A stretch of DNA of 64,000 nt from [Bacteroides] pectinophilus (GTDB lineage Bacteria; Bacillota; Clostridia; Lachnospirales; Lachnospiraceae), in contig CP102260.1 in the NCBI GenBank assembly GCA_025146925.1, positions 2,644,501 through 2,708,500 of the forward strand, read 5' to 3'. Both the position numbers and the translations under genes were made by a program. A model generated the notes under the pieces. It had not been told where the DNA came from. It saw only the letters and a list, made by a program, of their open reading frames with translations, and did no database searches. Position 1 is the first letter of the stretch. Every line of letters starts with the position of its first letter. This document shows, one piece after another, positions 18,296-26,661 of this stretch.

Positions 18296-18676
18296 TCAAT
18301 TAATTCTTCCGCCTGCAAGTGCGATTGCACCGATAAAGTTCTTAAGCTCACCCTTGAACAGCTCTGCCTTGGCATTGTCATCGTCATCTTCATACGCTTT
18401 GCCGATTGCCTTAATTGCCTCGTTGACAGCATTCTGGTCAACCTCAACACCAATCTCCTTAAGGTAATCCTTAGTTGCATTGTATACCTGTATCGTCCAG
18501 TTCACACCTTCGAGTATGCTCTTTGCATAATCCTCAGTGTCATCAGCCTTGCCATTCTCAAATTCAAATGCAACATTACCAAGTGCTCTCTCAAGCTTCT
18601 TGCAATATTCTGATGCAGTAAGCACCGCTTCAATTACTTCCTTATTATCTGCTCCGTTAACTGTATTATCTGCCAT
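18296..18676 (-). CDS. Small acidic helical protein, sigma-28 regulated, relative of the 38769-39104 product
   Basis: I do not recognise this 126-residue protein. It is acidic and predicted mostly helical, with no signal peptide or membrane segment. Residues about 48-118 line up by eye with the product at 38769-39104: a V-N...Y...D-L...G-EV core followed by a helix with an A...D...A...L...E-K pattern. That relative overlaps the Maf glycosyltransferase gene. The promoter 75 bases upstream is a sigma-28 type, which puts this gene in the late flagellar regulon. A role as a flagellin-associated chaperone or glycosylation partner is possible but unproven. Confidence 0.7.
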   Translation of the reverse strand: MADNTVNGADNKEVIEAVLTASEYCKKLERALGNVAFEFENGKADDTEDYAKSILEGVNWTIQVYNATKDYLKEIGVEVDQNAVNEAIKAIGKAYEDDDDNAKAELFKGELKNFIGAIALAGGRIN

Positions 18677-18709
18677 TATTCTATCCCTTTCTTACTGTCT
18701 TTGTACAAA

Positions 18710-18736
18710 ATGCTGCAAGCTTCCGCCTCCCAGCAT
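18710..18736 (-). promoter_or_regulatory. Leader hairpin with two GGA motifs, possible CsrA site
   Basis: In the leader of the 18296-18676 gene, ATGCTG/CAGCAT (18710-18715/18731-18736) forms a 6-bp stem around a 15-base loop that contains GGGAGG and GCGGAAG on the minus strand. CsrA binds GGA in hairpin loops, and csrA is in this window. The loop is larger than usual, so this is tentative. Confidence 0.4.
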
Positions 18737-18750
18737 CAGATTATAAATAT

Positions 18751-18778
18751 GTATCGGCATGAACATGCAGAAACTTTA
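18751..18778 (-). promoter_or_regulatory. Sigma-28 (SigD/FliA) promoter
   Basis: Minus strand TAAAGTTT (18771-18778), 12 bases, then GCCGATAC (18751-18758). This is very close to the enterobacterial FliA consensus TAAAGTTT-N11-GCCGATAA and to the flagellin promoters at 40103 and 41173 in this window. It drives the small helical protein gene. Confidence 0.8.
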
Positions 18779-18815
18779 TATTCTGCCATTCTTTTACGTG
18801 ATTGAGATTGTGAGA

Positions 18816-18844
18816 TTGCCTTTTGTCCCACTCCTCTATATAAT
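18816..18844 (+). promoter_or_regulatory. Sigma-A type promoter for the plus-strand CgeB-like gene
   Basis: TTGCCT (18816-18821) and a perfect TATAAT (18839-18844), 17 bases apart, in the divergent gap. Transcription would start near 18851 and give a leader of about 66 bases that contains the sequence shared with the 20111-21313 gene. Confidence 0.7.
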
Positions 18845-18871
18845 ATCTCATATAAAGACTGGTGTCTGCGC

Positions 18872-18922
18872 ACAAACTTGATATGTGCAAAATGCAGCGC
18901 AGGAATGGAGATTAGTATGAAT
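18872..18922 (+). repeat. Leader/start segment shared by two CgeB-like genes, copy 1
   Basis: About 51 bases upstream of and including the start ATGAAT match the corresponding segment of the opposite-strand paralogue (21308-21358) at roughly 84 percent by eye. It includes GCAGCGCAGGAAT just before the ribosome binding site and a hairpin (GCACA/TGTGC, 18870-18888) whose stem is changed but kept in the other copy. Confidence 0.7.
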
Positions 18923-20101
18923 ATTTTAATATACAGATACGGAAGCATTTGTGAGCCTGACATCATCGAAGCATTTAACAGAATGTCTGTACATGTTGAT
19001 GAGGTTACTGATGAGATATATAACAAAAAAATAACACCTGCCGAAGGAATAACTGTGCTAAAGAAGCACCTTGACAGCGGCACTGCCTATTCACTTGTAT
19101 TCACAGTCAATTTCTTTCCGTGGATTGCAGAAGTGTGCAGCATATATGGGATAATGTATTTTTCACTTATCGTCGACAGTCCGGTTATGGAGCTGTATTC
19201 CGATTCGATAAAGCTTCCGTGCAACCGGGTATTCTTATTCGACCGCTGCCTGTATGATGAATTTGCAGCAGATAATCCGGGACATATATTCCACGTTCCG
19301 CTCGCCACCAATATTCAGCGCAGCCGCCGCGTAATCGACAATGCAGGCTCTGCGCAGAAGCAGCATTTTGCAAGTGACATATCATTCATCGGTTCACTGT
19401 ATACCGAAAAGTGCCTGTACAATCAGGTAAAGCTTCCAGCTTACTATGAAGGCTTTGCCAATGCACTCATTGACGCGCAGCTTAAGGTATACGGATATAA
19501 TTTTATAGAGGAGTGCCTCAGCGATGATTTTGTAAATGTTTTCCTTGCTAACGCACCAGACCATTATACATTCCCGGAGGCCAGCCGCCACGCATGGAAG
19601 GCACTTGTGGCACAGCAGTATATAAGTGTCAAAGCTGCCGAGCAGGAGCGTATCCGTGCGCTCAAGATGCTGTCAGAGAATTTCAGCGTTGACCTGTACA
19701 CCGGCAGTGATACATCTGTCCTGCCGCATATACACAACCGCGGATTTGCGCGCTCACATACCGAGATGCCTCTTATATTCAACCAGAGCAAAATCAACCT
19801 TAACATAACCGCACGCTCAATACGCTCCGGCCTGTCACTGCGGATATTCGACATTCTCGGCTGTGGAGGATTCCTGCTGACCAACTATCAGGCTGAGCTG
19901 CCGGAATATTTTGAGATTGGAAGCGAGGTTGAAGCATTCTCATCAATGGAAGAGCTTCATGACAAATGCGCTTACTATCTGGCACATGACAGCGAACGCG
20001 AGGCAATTGCACGCCGTGGATATGAAAAAGCAGCCCGGTATCACTCATATGATGCAAGACTGCTTGAGATGATGGATATGGCGCTTTCATGTAATTCATA
20101 G
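18917..20101 (+). CDS. CgeB-like glycosyltransferase (DUF3880/GT4-type)
   Basis: The 394-residue protein resembles CgeB-type glycosyltransferases found in flagellin and spore-surface glycosylation loci. The N-terminal domain has DSPVMELYSDSIKLPCNRVF followed by FDRCLYDEF, and the C-terminal domain has the GT-B signature SLRIFDILGCGGFLLTNYQA and the closing ALYEKA-like stretch. The start is ATG 18917 with GGAG 6 bases upstream; an ATG at 18905 overlaps that site. It converges on its paralogue with a 9-base gap. The sugar donor cannot be read from the sequence; probably a cytosolic enzyme. Confidence 0.8.
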   Translation: MNILIYRYGSICEPDIIEAFNRMSVHVDEVTDEIYNKKITPAEGITVLKKHLDSGTAYSLVFTVNFFPWIAEVCSIYGIMYFSLIVDSPVMELYSDSIKLPCNRVFLFDRCLYDEFAADNPGHIFHVPLATNIQRSRRVIDNAGSAQKQHFASDISFIGSLYTEKCLYNQVKLPAYYEGFANALIDAQLKVYGYNFIEECLSDDFVNVFLANAPDHYTFPEASRHAWKALVAQQYISVKAAEQERIRALKMLSENFSVDLYTGSDTSVLPHIHNRGFARSHTEMPLIFNQSKINLNITARSIRSGLSLRIFDILGCGGFLLTNYQAELPEYFEIGSEVEAFSSMEELHDKCAYYLAHDSEREAIARRGYEKAARYHSYDARLLEMMDMALSCNS

Positions 20102-20110
20102 GCATCTCTT

Positions 20111-21313
20111 CTACATAAACATCTGCCTTACCCTGTCCTCATAAGTATGTGCCGCCGCCACCTTAATATGACCGTTTGCCGCAATCGCACGGCGTTCCTC
20201 ATCATGTTCAAGGTAGTAGCGGCATTTACTTATAAGGTCTTCATCACTTTCATAATAAACAAAATCTTCCCCCGGAATAAAATGTTCAAGAAGATCCGCC
20301 TGATAATTCGACATCAGAAATCCCCCCGCCCCCATAATATCCATGCAGCGCAGCGGTATCCCCGTCTGTATGCTCCTAAGCGAGATGTTGAGATTAATGC
20401 GGCTGCATTTGAACACATACGGCATATCATTGTAATAATCAACCGCTCCCACATTATGCACCCCCGGAAGCTCCGGTGTCGGATTGTGTGTATACAAATT
20501 GACACGGCTGTCCGGAAGCTCCTCTGCCAGCATCCCGAGCAGATGGCGGCGTTCCCTCTCTGCAAGTTTACGTGCAAGGAAGTAATTAGCGTATACATAT
20601 TCGGGTGTCTCAACACCATCCCTGTTCGGTTTGTAATCGAGTGCCTTCTTCATCTCCTCAAGCACCGGACCTTTGAGCATCTCTTCCATAAAGAAATATC
20701 CCTGCACCTTCATCTGTGCTTCTATAATTCCGTCAAGATATCCCTTTGCAAAATCCGGCATAGATGAAAGCCGTTCGTACAACTGATGCTTTTCGTTATA
20801 CATTGAACCGACAAATGCAATATCACCACTTACGCGCTTAACTGCCTCCGGTGCCAGACCTCTGCCATTCCCCGACGGACTTACATGCATTGCATCAAGT
20901 CTTCTGACATTAGCGGCAAGCGGCATGTAATGCACAGTTGTTATTCCTTCCGATGCGAATCTGTCCGCAAGTGCCCTGTCAAATACATAGACATGATTGC
21001 ATGGATTAATTATCGTATATGAAAATAACGACACCAGAGGACTGTCATATACCCACGCCACATACTTTACGTTATGCTTTTTGCATACATTAGATATCAG
21101 CGGGCTGTAATTAAATGTAAATACCGCATCAGAATCATCCCCCTTATTAAGATACTCTTCAATAAGCGCATCCAGCTTCGCCTCAGCTTCCGGATTAACG
21201 CGGTCATGTATCGCCTCAAACTCAACGCATATTACATTAATGCCGAGATTATGCATTGCATCAAGCATATCTTCTTTGCCAAAATTCTTCCATTCAGGAA
21301 ATAAAACATTCAT
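20111..21313 (-). CDS. CgeB-like glycosyltransferase, paralogue of the 18917-20101 gene
   Basis: The 400-residue protein aligns end to end with its neighbour on the other strand: YDSPLVSLFSYTIINPCNHV, then FDRALADRFASEG, and the C-terminal GIPLRCMDIMGAGGFLMSNY. It contains NRDGVETPEY and DYYNDMPYVFKCSRINLNIS, the latter matching SHTEMPLIFNQSKINLNIT in the paralogue. The start is ATG 21313 after AGGAATTGGT; a longer reading to 21376 is possible but the extra residues look like translated leader. Downstream of the 640-residue protein and probably cotranscribed. Confidence 0.8.
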   Translation of the reverse strand: MNVLFPEWKNFGKEDMLDAMHNLGINVICVEFEAIHDRVNPEAEAKLDALIEEYLNKGDDSDAVFTFNYSPLISNVCKKHNVKYVAWVYDSPLVSLFSYTIINPCNHVYVFDRALADRFASEGITTVHYMPLAANVRRLDAMHVSPSGNGRGLAPEAVKRVSGDIAFVGSMYNEKHQLYERLSSMPDFAKGYLDGIIEAQMKVQGYFFMEEMLKGPVLEEMKKALDYKPNRDGVETPEYVYANYFLARKLAERERRHLLGMLAEELPDSRVNLYTHNPTPELPGVHNVGAVDYYNDMPYVFKCSRINLNISLRSIQTGIPLRCMDIMGAGGFLMSNYQADLLEHFIPGEDFVYYESDEDLISKCRYYLEHDEERRAIAANGHIKVAAAHTYEDRVRQMFM

Positions 21314-21358
21314 ACCAATTCCTATTCCTGCGCTGCCCTTTGCGCATATCATGTTTGT
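21308..21358 (-). repeat. Leader/start segment shared by two CgeB-like genes, copy 2
   Basis: Counterpart of 18872-18922 on the minus strand. A stem GCAT/ATGC replaces GCACA/TGTGC around a similar loop, so pairing survives although the bases differ. It sits in the 71-base gap after the upstream gene. Confidence 0.7.
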
Positions 21359-21384
21359 ATGCTTGTGCACACACAAAGTGACCG

Positions 21385-23307
21385 TTATTCTAACCCATCC
21401 AGCAGTTCCACAAAGTCCCTTGCCCTGTTAATCCATCTGTGGTTTGCCGATGCATTCTCATATCCTGCTTCAGCAATCGCACGCATCTTTGCATCATCAG
21501 CAAGCAGATTCTTAATCATTCCCGGCAGTTCATCTATCCTCTCAAGGTCATACATTACAATATCCCTGCCATTAGTGAAATGCTTTTCAAGATATGTAGT
21601 CTTATCCGTAAGACACACTGTATGATTAAGCATTGTATTAGCTATACGCTCCGTCATTCCCGCTTTGTGCCATGACATTATGTTAAGCGCAACCTTAGCC
21701 TGTCCCATTAGCTTTATGCCTTCCCTGTAAGATACATCAGGATGTATTATAAGATTATCCCTTACAGCAAGCGGGCAGTTATTCCAGCTTGAGCCGAACA
21801 CATGAAGCGTGATGCCTGCATCAAGGATTGCCTCTATTACTTTTTCGCGGTAGTAGAACATCACAATACGGCATACATCCATACAGTCTGTTAGTGTTGC
21901 TGCAAATGCGTCTGCTTCATCCACAGTGCATGCAGGCTCACCGCACTCATGGATAACATCAGCAAGTGCCGCTTCACTTGTCATGTTGGGGTTATCCTTC
22001 ATCTTTTCAAGCAGCCTGTATGCAATATCCTTCACCTCAGGCCTGCATTCTCTCTCAAGCGCTGCCATTCTTTCTCTGTAATCATGATATGATGCAACAA
22101 AAACCACGTCATATACCCTGTCGTCCCACACTGTCTGCTCTGATTGCAGAAGTTCAATACCGGCCGGCGGCAGATGCCTGCCTGCTTTAATTGCCGGATA
22201 ATGCCTGTTTATGTAATCAGCATAATTTTCATCCTGCGTAAGCACATAGTACCTGTCAAGAGGCAGTGTAAAATGATAATACAGATACAATGGATGGTCA
22301 TAAAGGAAATTAAACTTTGGTGCCTCAATCAGATTGTTAACAAGTTCATTGGAATCTTTCATCTTAACCGAGAACAACGCTGTCTGGAATCCCACAACCG
22401 CGCGGTACCTGTTACCTACAAACCGTGCCAGTCCTCCGGTTCCATGTTCTGCCATGTCATACATAATTACCGGCACACCGCATTGTTTCAGGCTGTTGGC
22501 AAATTCATACGCAAATGACTTAAGCACATTAAAGCATATCGGATCTCCCATGTATATAACTACAGGTCTTATCGCATCATCAATCCTGTAGTACTCGTCC
22601 TTCTTAGCTATCATCAGCTCAAGTTCTGATGTAAAATACTGTCCGATTCCATATGCATCCGCTTCCGTTATATACTTTGCCAGAAGCCTGTCAAAGCACT
22701 CAGCCGCCTGCAGCTGTGCGGCATATCTTCCGAATACATACGCATACATGAGATAATGTTCCTGATAAAGCATCACGCATGACTGTTCAGACATAATTAT
22801 CCGGACATTCGTGCCTTTTTCCGCAATATTATCTTCCAAAGCCAGCGCCCTTGCCGCAAGTTCAAAATCTTCACCGCATCCCAGCCTGTCATTGAACCCG
22901 GAATATTCTGCCGCGAATTTTCTTGATATGGCAATTCGTTCAAGGCGTCCTGCGCCTTTTTCAATCAGCTCCGGCAGTGTCAAACATCTGTAATCTTCCG
23001 GTGTCATAAGACGGCTGATTATGCCGTCATCAATTATCTCCCCCGGCGCAATGTATATCATGTAATCTCCAGATGTATACGATATTGCCGCATTCTTAAA
23101 CTGTGATATCGTAGAATAATCCCTGCCGCTTGCGTCAGCAAAAGCAATTCCAAGCTTCTCAAGCTCCTCCCGGTACACATCACAGTTATCCGCACATACC
23201 GCAGCAGCTTCGTAAACATCGCATAAAGCCATGCTCTTCGCTGTTGCAAGCACTGTATCAACGTCTTCATCTCCGCATATATATAATATAATACTTACTG
23301 TTGTCAT
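21385..23307 (-). CDS. Two-domain glycosyltransferase: GT-A-like N-terminus plus CgeB-like C-terminus
   Basis: The 640-residue protein starts MTTVSIILYICGDEDVDTVL, like a family 2 glycosyltransferase, with FKNAAISYTSGDYMIYIAPG in place of the usual DxD stretch, so that domain (about 1-180) may be inactive. From about residue 265 it is CgeB-like: VVIYMGDPICFNVLKSFAYE, FLYDHPLYLYYHFTLPLDRY, and the C-terminal KVALNIMSWHKAGMTERIAN. Own promoter at 23378-23406. It precedes the 20111-21313 paralogue by 71 bases. Substrate unknown; role in surface or flagellar glycan is inferred. Confidence 0.75.
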   Translation of the reverse strand: MTTVSIILYICGDEDVDTVLATAKSMALCDVYEAAAVCADNCDVYREELEKLGIAFADASGRDYSTISQFKNAAISYTSGDYMIYIAPGEIIDDGIISRLMTPEDYRCLTLPELIEKGAGRLERIAISRKFAAEYSGFNDRLGCGEDFELAARALALEDNIAEKGTNVRIIMSEQSCVMLYQEHYLMYAYVFGRYAAQLQAAECFDRLLAKYITEADAYGIGQYFTSELELMIAKKDEYYRIDDAIRPVVIYMGDPICFNVLKSFAYEFANSLKQCGVPVIMYDMAEHGTGGLARFVGNRYRAVVGFQTALFSVKMKDSNELVNNLIEAPKFNFLYDHPLYLYYHFTLPLDRYYVLTQDENYADYINRHYPAIKAGRHLPPAGIELLQSEQTVWDDRVYDVVFVASYHDYRERMAALERECRPEVKDIAYRLLEKMKDNPNMTSEAALADVIHECGEPACTVDEADAFAATLTDCMDVCRIVMFYYREKVIEAILDAGITLHVFGSSWNNCPLAVRDNLIIHPDVSYREGIKLMGQAKVALNIMSWHKAGMTERIANTMLNHTVCLTDKTTYLEKHFTNGRDIVMYDLERIDELPGMIKNLLADDAKMRAIAEAGYENASANHRWINRARDFVELLDGLE

Positions 23308-23377
23308 TCTTTTCCATCCCGGTTATCTGTATATTTGACATCGGCTGCCTGTCACACATTGCGCTGTTTCTTTGTAA

Positions 23378-23406
23378 ATTATAACATTTTCCCTGATATA
23401 AACCAA
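23378..23406 (-). promoter_or_regulatory. Sigma-A type promoter for the two-domain glycosyltransferase
   Basis: Minus strand TTGGTT (23401-23406) and a perfect TATAAT (23378-23383), 17 bases apart, about 70 bases before the start at 23307. It lies back to back with the plus-strand promoter at 23414-23441. The -35 is weak. Confidence 0.6.
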
Positions 23407-23413
23407 TTCATTC

Positions 23414-23441
23414 TTGAAAGTTTTACCGCATTTGATATAAT
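23414..23441 (+). promoter_or_regulatory. Sigma-A type promoter for the SGNH-like gene
   Basis: TTGAAA (23414-23419) and a perfect TATAAT (23436-23441), 16-base spacer. Transcription would start near 23448, which favours the start codon at 23488 over the ATG at 23458. Confidence 0.75.
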
Positions 23442-23487
23442 ATTTGATAACGCAATAATGACATTACGTGAAGGACTTTATATATAT

Positions 23488-24801
23488 ATGCGAGCTTCTA
23501 CAAAAAAGATTATTAAGGCAATCGGATTTATCTGTGTATTGTGCCTTGTTTATATATTATATTTTAATTTCAGCTATTATCTGTCTGAGAATAATTTTCT
23601 TCGTTGTACTCTTAATGAGGCACACGAATCCAAAGACTATACCATGTGTTTTATCGGTCCGTCAACGACATATGGCTCTTTTGTCACGGAAGAATTTGAC
23701 GAACTGCTCGGCGTGAAGTCTATTAATCTTGGCAGTGAAGGTCAGCTTCCATGTGACTCATATCTCATTTTAAAAGATTTTCTGTCTGACAATAAGCCGC
23801 AGTATGTTGTTATGGATGTATGGTATCAGTACTACATGAACAATGATATTTATTACCGCACTAATACCAACTCCACAATTAAGACGCTTGCAGCTATAAG
23901 GCCGTCTCTTGCCAAGACAGCGTTTGGTCTCAATATGTTTGTCAAGCGTCCTGCAATATGGAGTACTTTTGCATTGCCTAAGATTACGTTTGAGCCGCTC
24001 ACAACCGGGTATAGTAAGTTCTACAGTCTTGAGTCCTGCATTGATACCTACCAGTATAAGAACCAGTACTATTTTTCCGAATCAGGCACGCGTCTCTATA
24101 AGCAGGGAATGGGGAACTGGAATTACGGCAAACTGAGCATGGATTCTGAGACAACATGGCAGGGCTCATATTCCTCAATTGCGACTGAATATTTCAATAA
24201 GATTGTCAAGCTCTGCAAAGATAATGACATTGAACTTATCATGGTTACTCCGGGTGCTGATGACGCCTACGTTCTTACGATGGGGCATTATGACGAAGCG
24301 CACGCCATATTCCAGAAGCTTGCCGATGACAATGGCATCCGCTATTATGATTTCACATATGCAAAGCCGGATGTATTTGCAAGAGCTGACTCGTTCTATC
24401 ACAACTCTTCACACATGTCATCCGAAGGCGCACACGCCCTTACATACCTCCTCATTGACCTTATCAGGGCGAATCCGTCGGATGATGAATTATCCGGCTA
24501 CTTCTACCAATCATATGAAGAGTACTATTCAAATGTTGACATTGCCAATGCATGGATTGAAAAAGACAGTGGTGGCAATCTGGTTGCCAAAGGACTGTAT
24601 GGCATGGATTCAGAGCCGGAATACTGCTTCTACAGCCGTGTCCACGGTTCCAAGAACAGTGACTGGACTCTGCTCCGCGACTATTCAGACGACAACACAC
24701 TTACACCTGCCGAATATCAGAACCGGGATATTGAAGAGATTCAGGTATGCGTGAAGCTTAAGGATGGAGAGAAGGTTAAGAAGGCGTATTTTAAACTATA
24801 A
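23488..24801 (+). CDS. Membrane-anchored SGNH-hydrolase-like protein
   Basis: The 437-residue protein has one N-terminal transmembrane anchor (about 8-26) and an extracytoplasmic domain. MCFIGPSTTYGSFVTEEFDE at about 51-70 resembles SGNH block I with Ser as nucleophile, and DSFYHNSSHMSSEGAHAL carries the D..H of the last block. Such proteins (DltD/AlgX-like) commonly add or remove O-acyl groups on surface polymers. It is the only plus-strand gene in this part of the island, with its own promoter and a terminator that begins inside its last codons. Start ATG 23488 has AAGGA 12 bases upstream. Function inferred from motifs only. Confidence 0.65.
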   Translation: MRASTKKIIKAIGFICVLCLVYILYFNFSYYLSENNFLRCTLNEAHESKDYTMCFIGPSTTYGSFVTEEFDELLGVKSINLGSEGQLPCDSYLILKDFLSDNKPQYVVMDVWYQYYMNNDIYYRTNTNSTIKTLAAIRPSLAKTAFGLNMFVKRPAIWSTFALPKITFEPLTTGYSKFYSLESCIDTYQYKNQYYFSESGTRLYKQGMGNWNYGKLSMDSETTWQGSYSSIATEYFNKIVKLCKDNDIELIMVTPGADDAYVLTMGHYDEAHAIFQKLADDNGIRYYDFTYAKPDVFARADSFYHNSSHMSSEGAHALTYLLIDLIRANPSDDELSGYFYQSYEEYYSNVDIANAWIEKDSGGNLVAKGLYGMDSEPEYCFYSRVHGSKNSDWTLLRDYSDDNTLTPAEYQNRDIEEIQVCVKLKDGEKVKKAYFKL

Positions 24802-24817
24802 TACGCCTTTTCTTTTT
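24781..24817 (+). terminator. Terminator overlapping the end of the SGNH-like gene
   Basis: AAGGCGTATT/AATACGCCTT (24781-24790/24800-24809) forms a perfect 10-bp stem with a 9-base loop followed by TTTTCTTTTTT. The stop codon 24799-24801 lies in the loop and 3-prime arm, so the last codons double as terminator. Confidence 0.9.
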
Positions 24818-24969
24818 TGCAATAATTCTTATTAATCCCTGCTTTTTGACCTGAATAAAGATTTTTCCTGTCATCCTTAGAATATCCCGTGTCTGTGCTG
24901 CAGGCGATAGTGATTTTCTATCCGGCCTGCTCGCCTTTAATCATCTCTTTACATGTGACATTCCTACAA
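24802..24969. other. Convergent gap, otherwise unremarkable
   Basis: Past the terminator this gap has an imperfect inverted repeat (AGGCGATAG.. with ..CTATCCGGCCTGCTCGCCT, about 24902-24937) that could fold at the 3-prime end of the long minus-strand operon. No gene and no clear U-tract for the minus strand were seen. Confidence 0.4.
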
Positions 24970-25953
24970 TCAGGTCTTCAAAATCACATACTTTTCATTC
25001 AATTCACGTATACCTACTGCTTCGTTATATTCACATCTGAATTCCGGTACTGCAATATTGTCCAACATATCAAGCCACCATAACACATCTGTAAATCCGA
25101 GCATATGCCTGAACCTTACTGTACCTGAGATTCTTGGATTTATCTCAAAAATATACAGGCGGTCATCCTTTTTTCTTAGCTGTATATTTATGTATCCTTT
25201 AAGATTAAGCAGCTTTGCAATCCTTATTGCAAGCTCTGCATATTCCCCGGCATTGCTCAGCTTAACAATATTAGAGTATCCGTTTTTCAGCTCACGCCGG
25301 AAGGCTATTGTATTAATTACAGCAATATCCCGGAATACACCTATTGTATACTCTTCATCACTGTCTATGTATCTTTGGTACACACAGTCTTCGCCTTGAA
25401 TATTGTCATTAATATTGTTAAATGCTGTCTCATCCGCGTAATATCTCTTCTTAATATCTGCTATTTCACCGGCGGAATATATCTGTATTCCCTTTGATCC
25501 GTTAGATTTTCTCGGCTTACATATATAACTGCTGCCATCCACTTCTATAAGGCATGGATTAACATATGTGTCTGGAACATCAAATCCGTTATCTGTTAAT
25601 AGCTGCGCAGTCTTATACTTATCAAGGCATATGTCAAGTATACGTTCGTCCTGAATAACTATCTTGATTCCATGTTCCTCAAACAGCTTTCTGTTGTCAC
25701 TTACAACCTCTATCTCGCGCTCATTCACCGGGATAAGATGAGTAATGCCATACTCAAGGCACTTTCCAAGAAGTTCTTCTGTATAACCTTCTTCTACAGC
25801 ATATCTGCTCTGCCAGAACTTCTTAACACGGTCCATTCCTGCTGCTATACTGTTGACATCGCAGCCATAAAGCTCCGCATCCTGCTCCTGAAGTATTTTA
25901 AGTATTCCATTGGCAATATCACCGCTGACTGCGGTTACAAGTATCTTTCTCAT
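24970..25953 (-). CDS. ATP-grasp enzyme, carbamoyl-phosphate-synthase-like
   Basis: The 327-residue protein has an N-terminal Rossmann-like preATP domain (MRKILVTAVSGDIANGILKI), then an ATP-grasp domain with SSYICKPRKSNGSKGIQIYS and the metal-binding LYIFEINPRISGTVRFRHML. Such enzymes ligate a carboxylate to an amine, thiol or hydroxyl via an acyl phosphate. It is the last gene of the long glycan operon and its ATG shares one base with the metallophosphoesterase stop. The substrate cannot be predicted; an amino acid or acyl ligation to an amino sugar is one possibility. Confidence 0.8.
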   Translation of the reverse strand: MRKILVTAVSGDIANGILKILQEQDAELYGCDVNSIAAGMDRVKKFWQSRYAVEEGYTEELLGKCLEYGITHLIPVNEREIEVVSDNRKLFEEHGIKIVIQDERILDICLDKYKTAQLLTDNGFDVPDTYVNPCLIEVDGSSYICKPRKSNGSKGIQIYSAGEIADIKKRYYADETAFNNINDNIQGEDCVYQRYIDSDEEYTIGVFRDIAVINTIAFRRELKNGYSNIVKLSNAGEYAELAIRIAKLLNLKGYINIQLRKKDDRLYIFEINPRISGTVRFRHMLGFTDVLWWLDMLDNIAVPEFRCEYNEAVGIRELNEKYVILKT

Positions 25954-26639
25954 TATTCACCCCTGTGCAGAATATCAATTAATTTCTTATTATCCGGATC
26001 ATAGTTTTTAATATCTCTTTCCAGCTCGGACATATCATAGCTTACATTAAAAAACCTGACATCGCCGGCATCCGTATCAACATATGCATATCCAAATCCC
26101 CTGCCATCTCTCTGCTGTCCAAGTGAACCCGGATTTATTATTGTTGTATTGCCCGTTCTTCTTATATCACGAAAATGTGTATGGCCACAGAATACATAAT
26201 CATACTTCATATATTCCTCTTTGCATACGAGTGGGTCTTTCGGATACATTCTTCCGTTAAGTACGTTTTCAAATGTACCGTGTATGATTGCTATTTTCTT
26301 AGTTTCAAGTTCTATCTCCAGAACTTCCGGCAGCTCAGATACATACTCAAGAGCTGTCTCATCAAGCATTGCATACGAATGACCGTACTGTGCGAAATAC
26401 CTTTTCGCATTATCATTGCCATACGCAATATCTATTGCTATTTTATCATGATTTCCCTTAACTGCATACAGATTATCCATTTTTCTGAATGCTTCTGCAA
26501 TCTCATGCTGTCCATAATAATATCCGTGCATATCACCGCAAAAAAAAAGGCAGTCATACTCTACCTCTTTTATATCTCTAAGGAACTGCCTTAATGCATA
26601 TTGATTACCATGTATATCCGAAAATGCTATTACCTTCAT
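25953..26639 (-). CDS. Calcineurin-type metallophosphoesterase (YfcE-like)
   Basis: The 228-residue protein carries the ordered metal-binding motifs of this family: SDIHGN (about 7-12), CGDMHG, KGNHD, and CGHTHF followed by INPGSLGQQRDG. Substrates are typically phosphomonoesters or phosphodiesters. Start ATG 26639, with GGAGGTG 5 bases upstream; an adjacent GTG at 26642 is less likely. It is embedded in the glycan operon, so it may remove a phosphate from a sugar intermediate, but family members elsewhere are general. Confidence 0.85.
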   Translation of the reverse strand: MKVIAFSDIHGNQYALRQFLRDIKEVEYDCLFFCGDMHGYYYGQHEIAEAFRKMDNLYAVKGNHDKIAIDIAYGNDNAKRYFAQYGHSYAMLDETALEYVSELPEVLEIELETKKIAIIHGTFENVLNGRMYPKDPLVCKEEYMKYDYVFCGHTHFRDIRRTGNTTIINPGSLGQQRDGRGFGYAYVDTDAGDVRFFNVSYDMSELERDIKNYDPDNKKLIDILHRGE

Positions 26640-26661
26640 CACGGCACCTCCATGCTGATTA

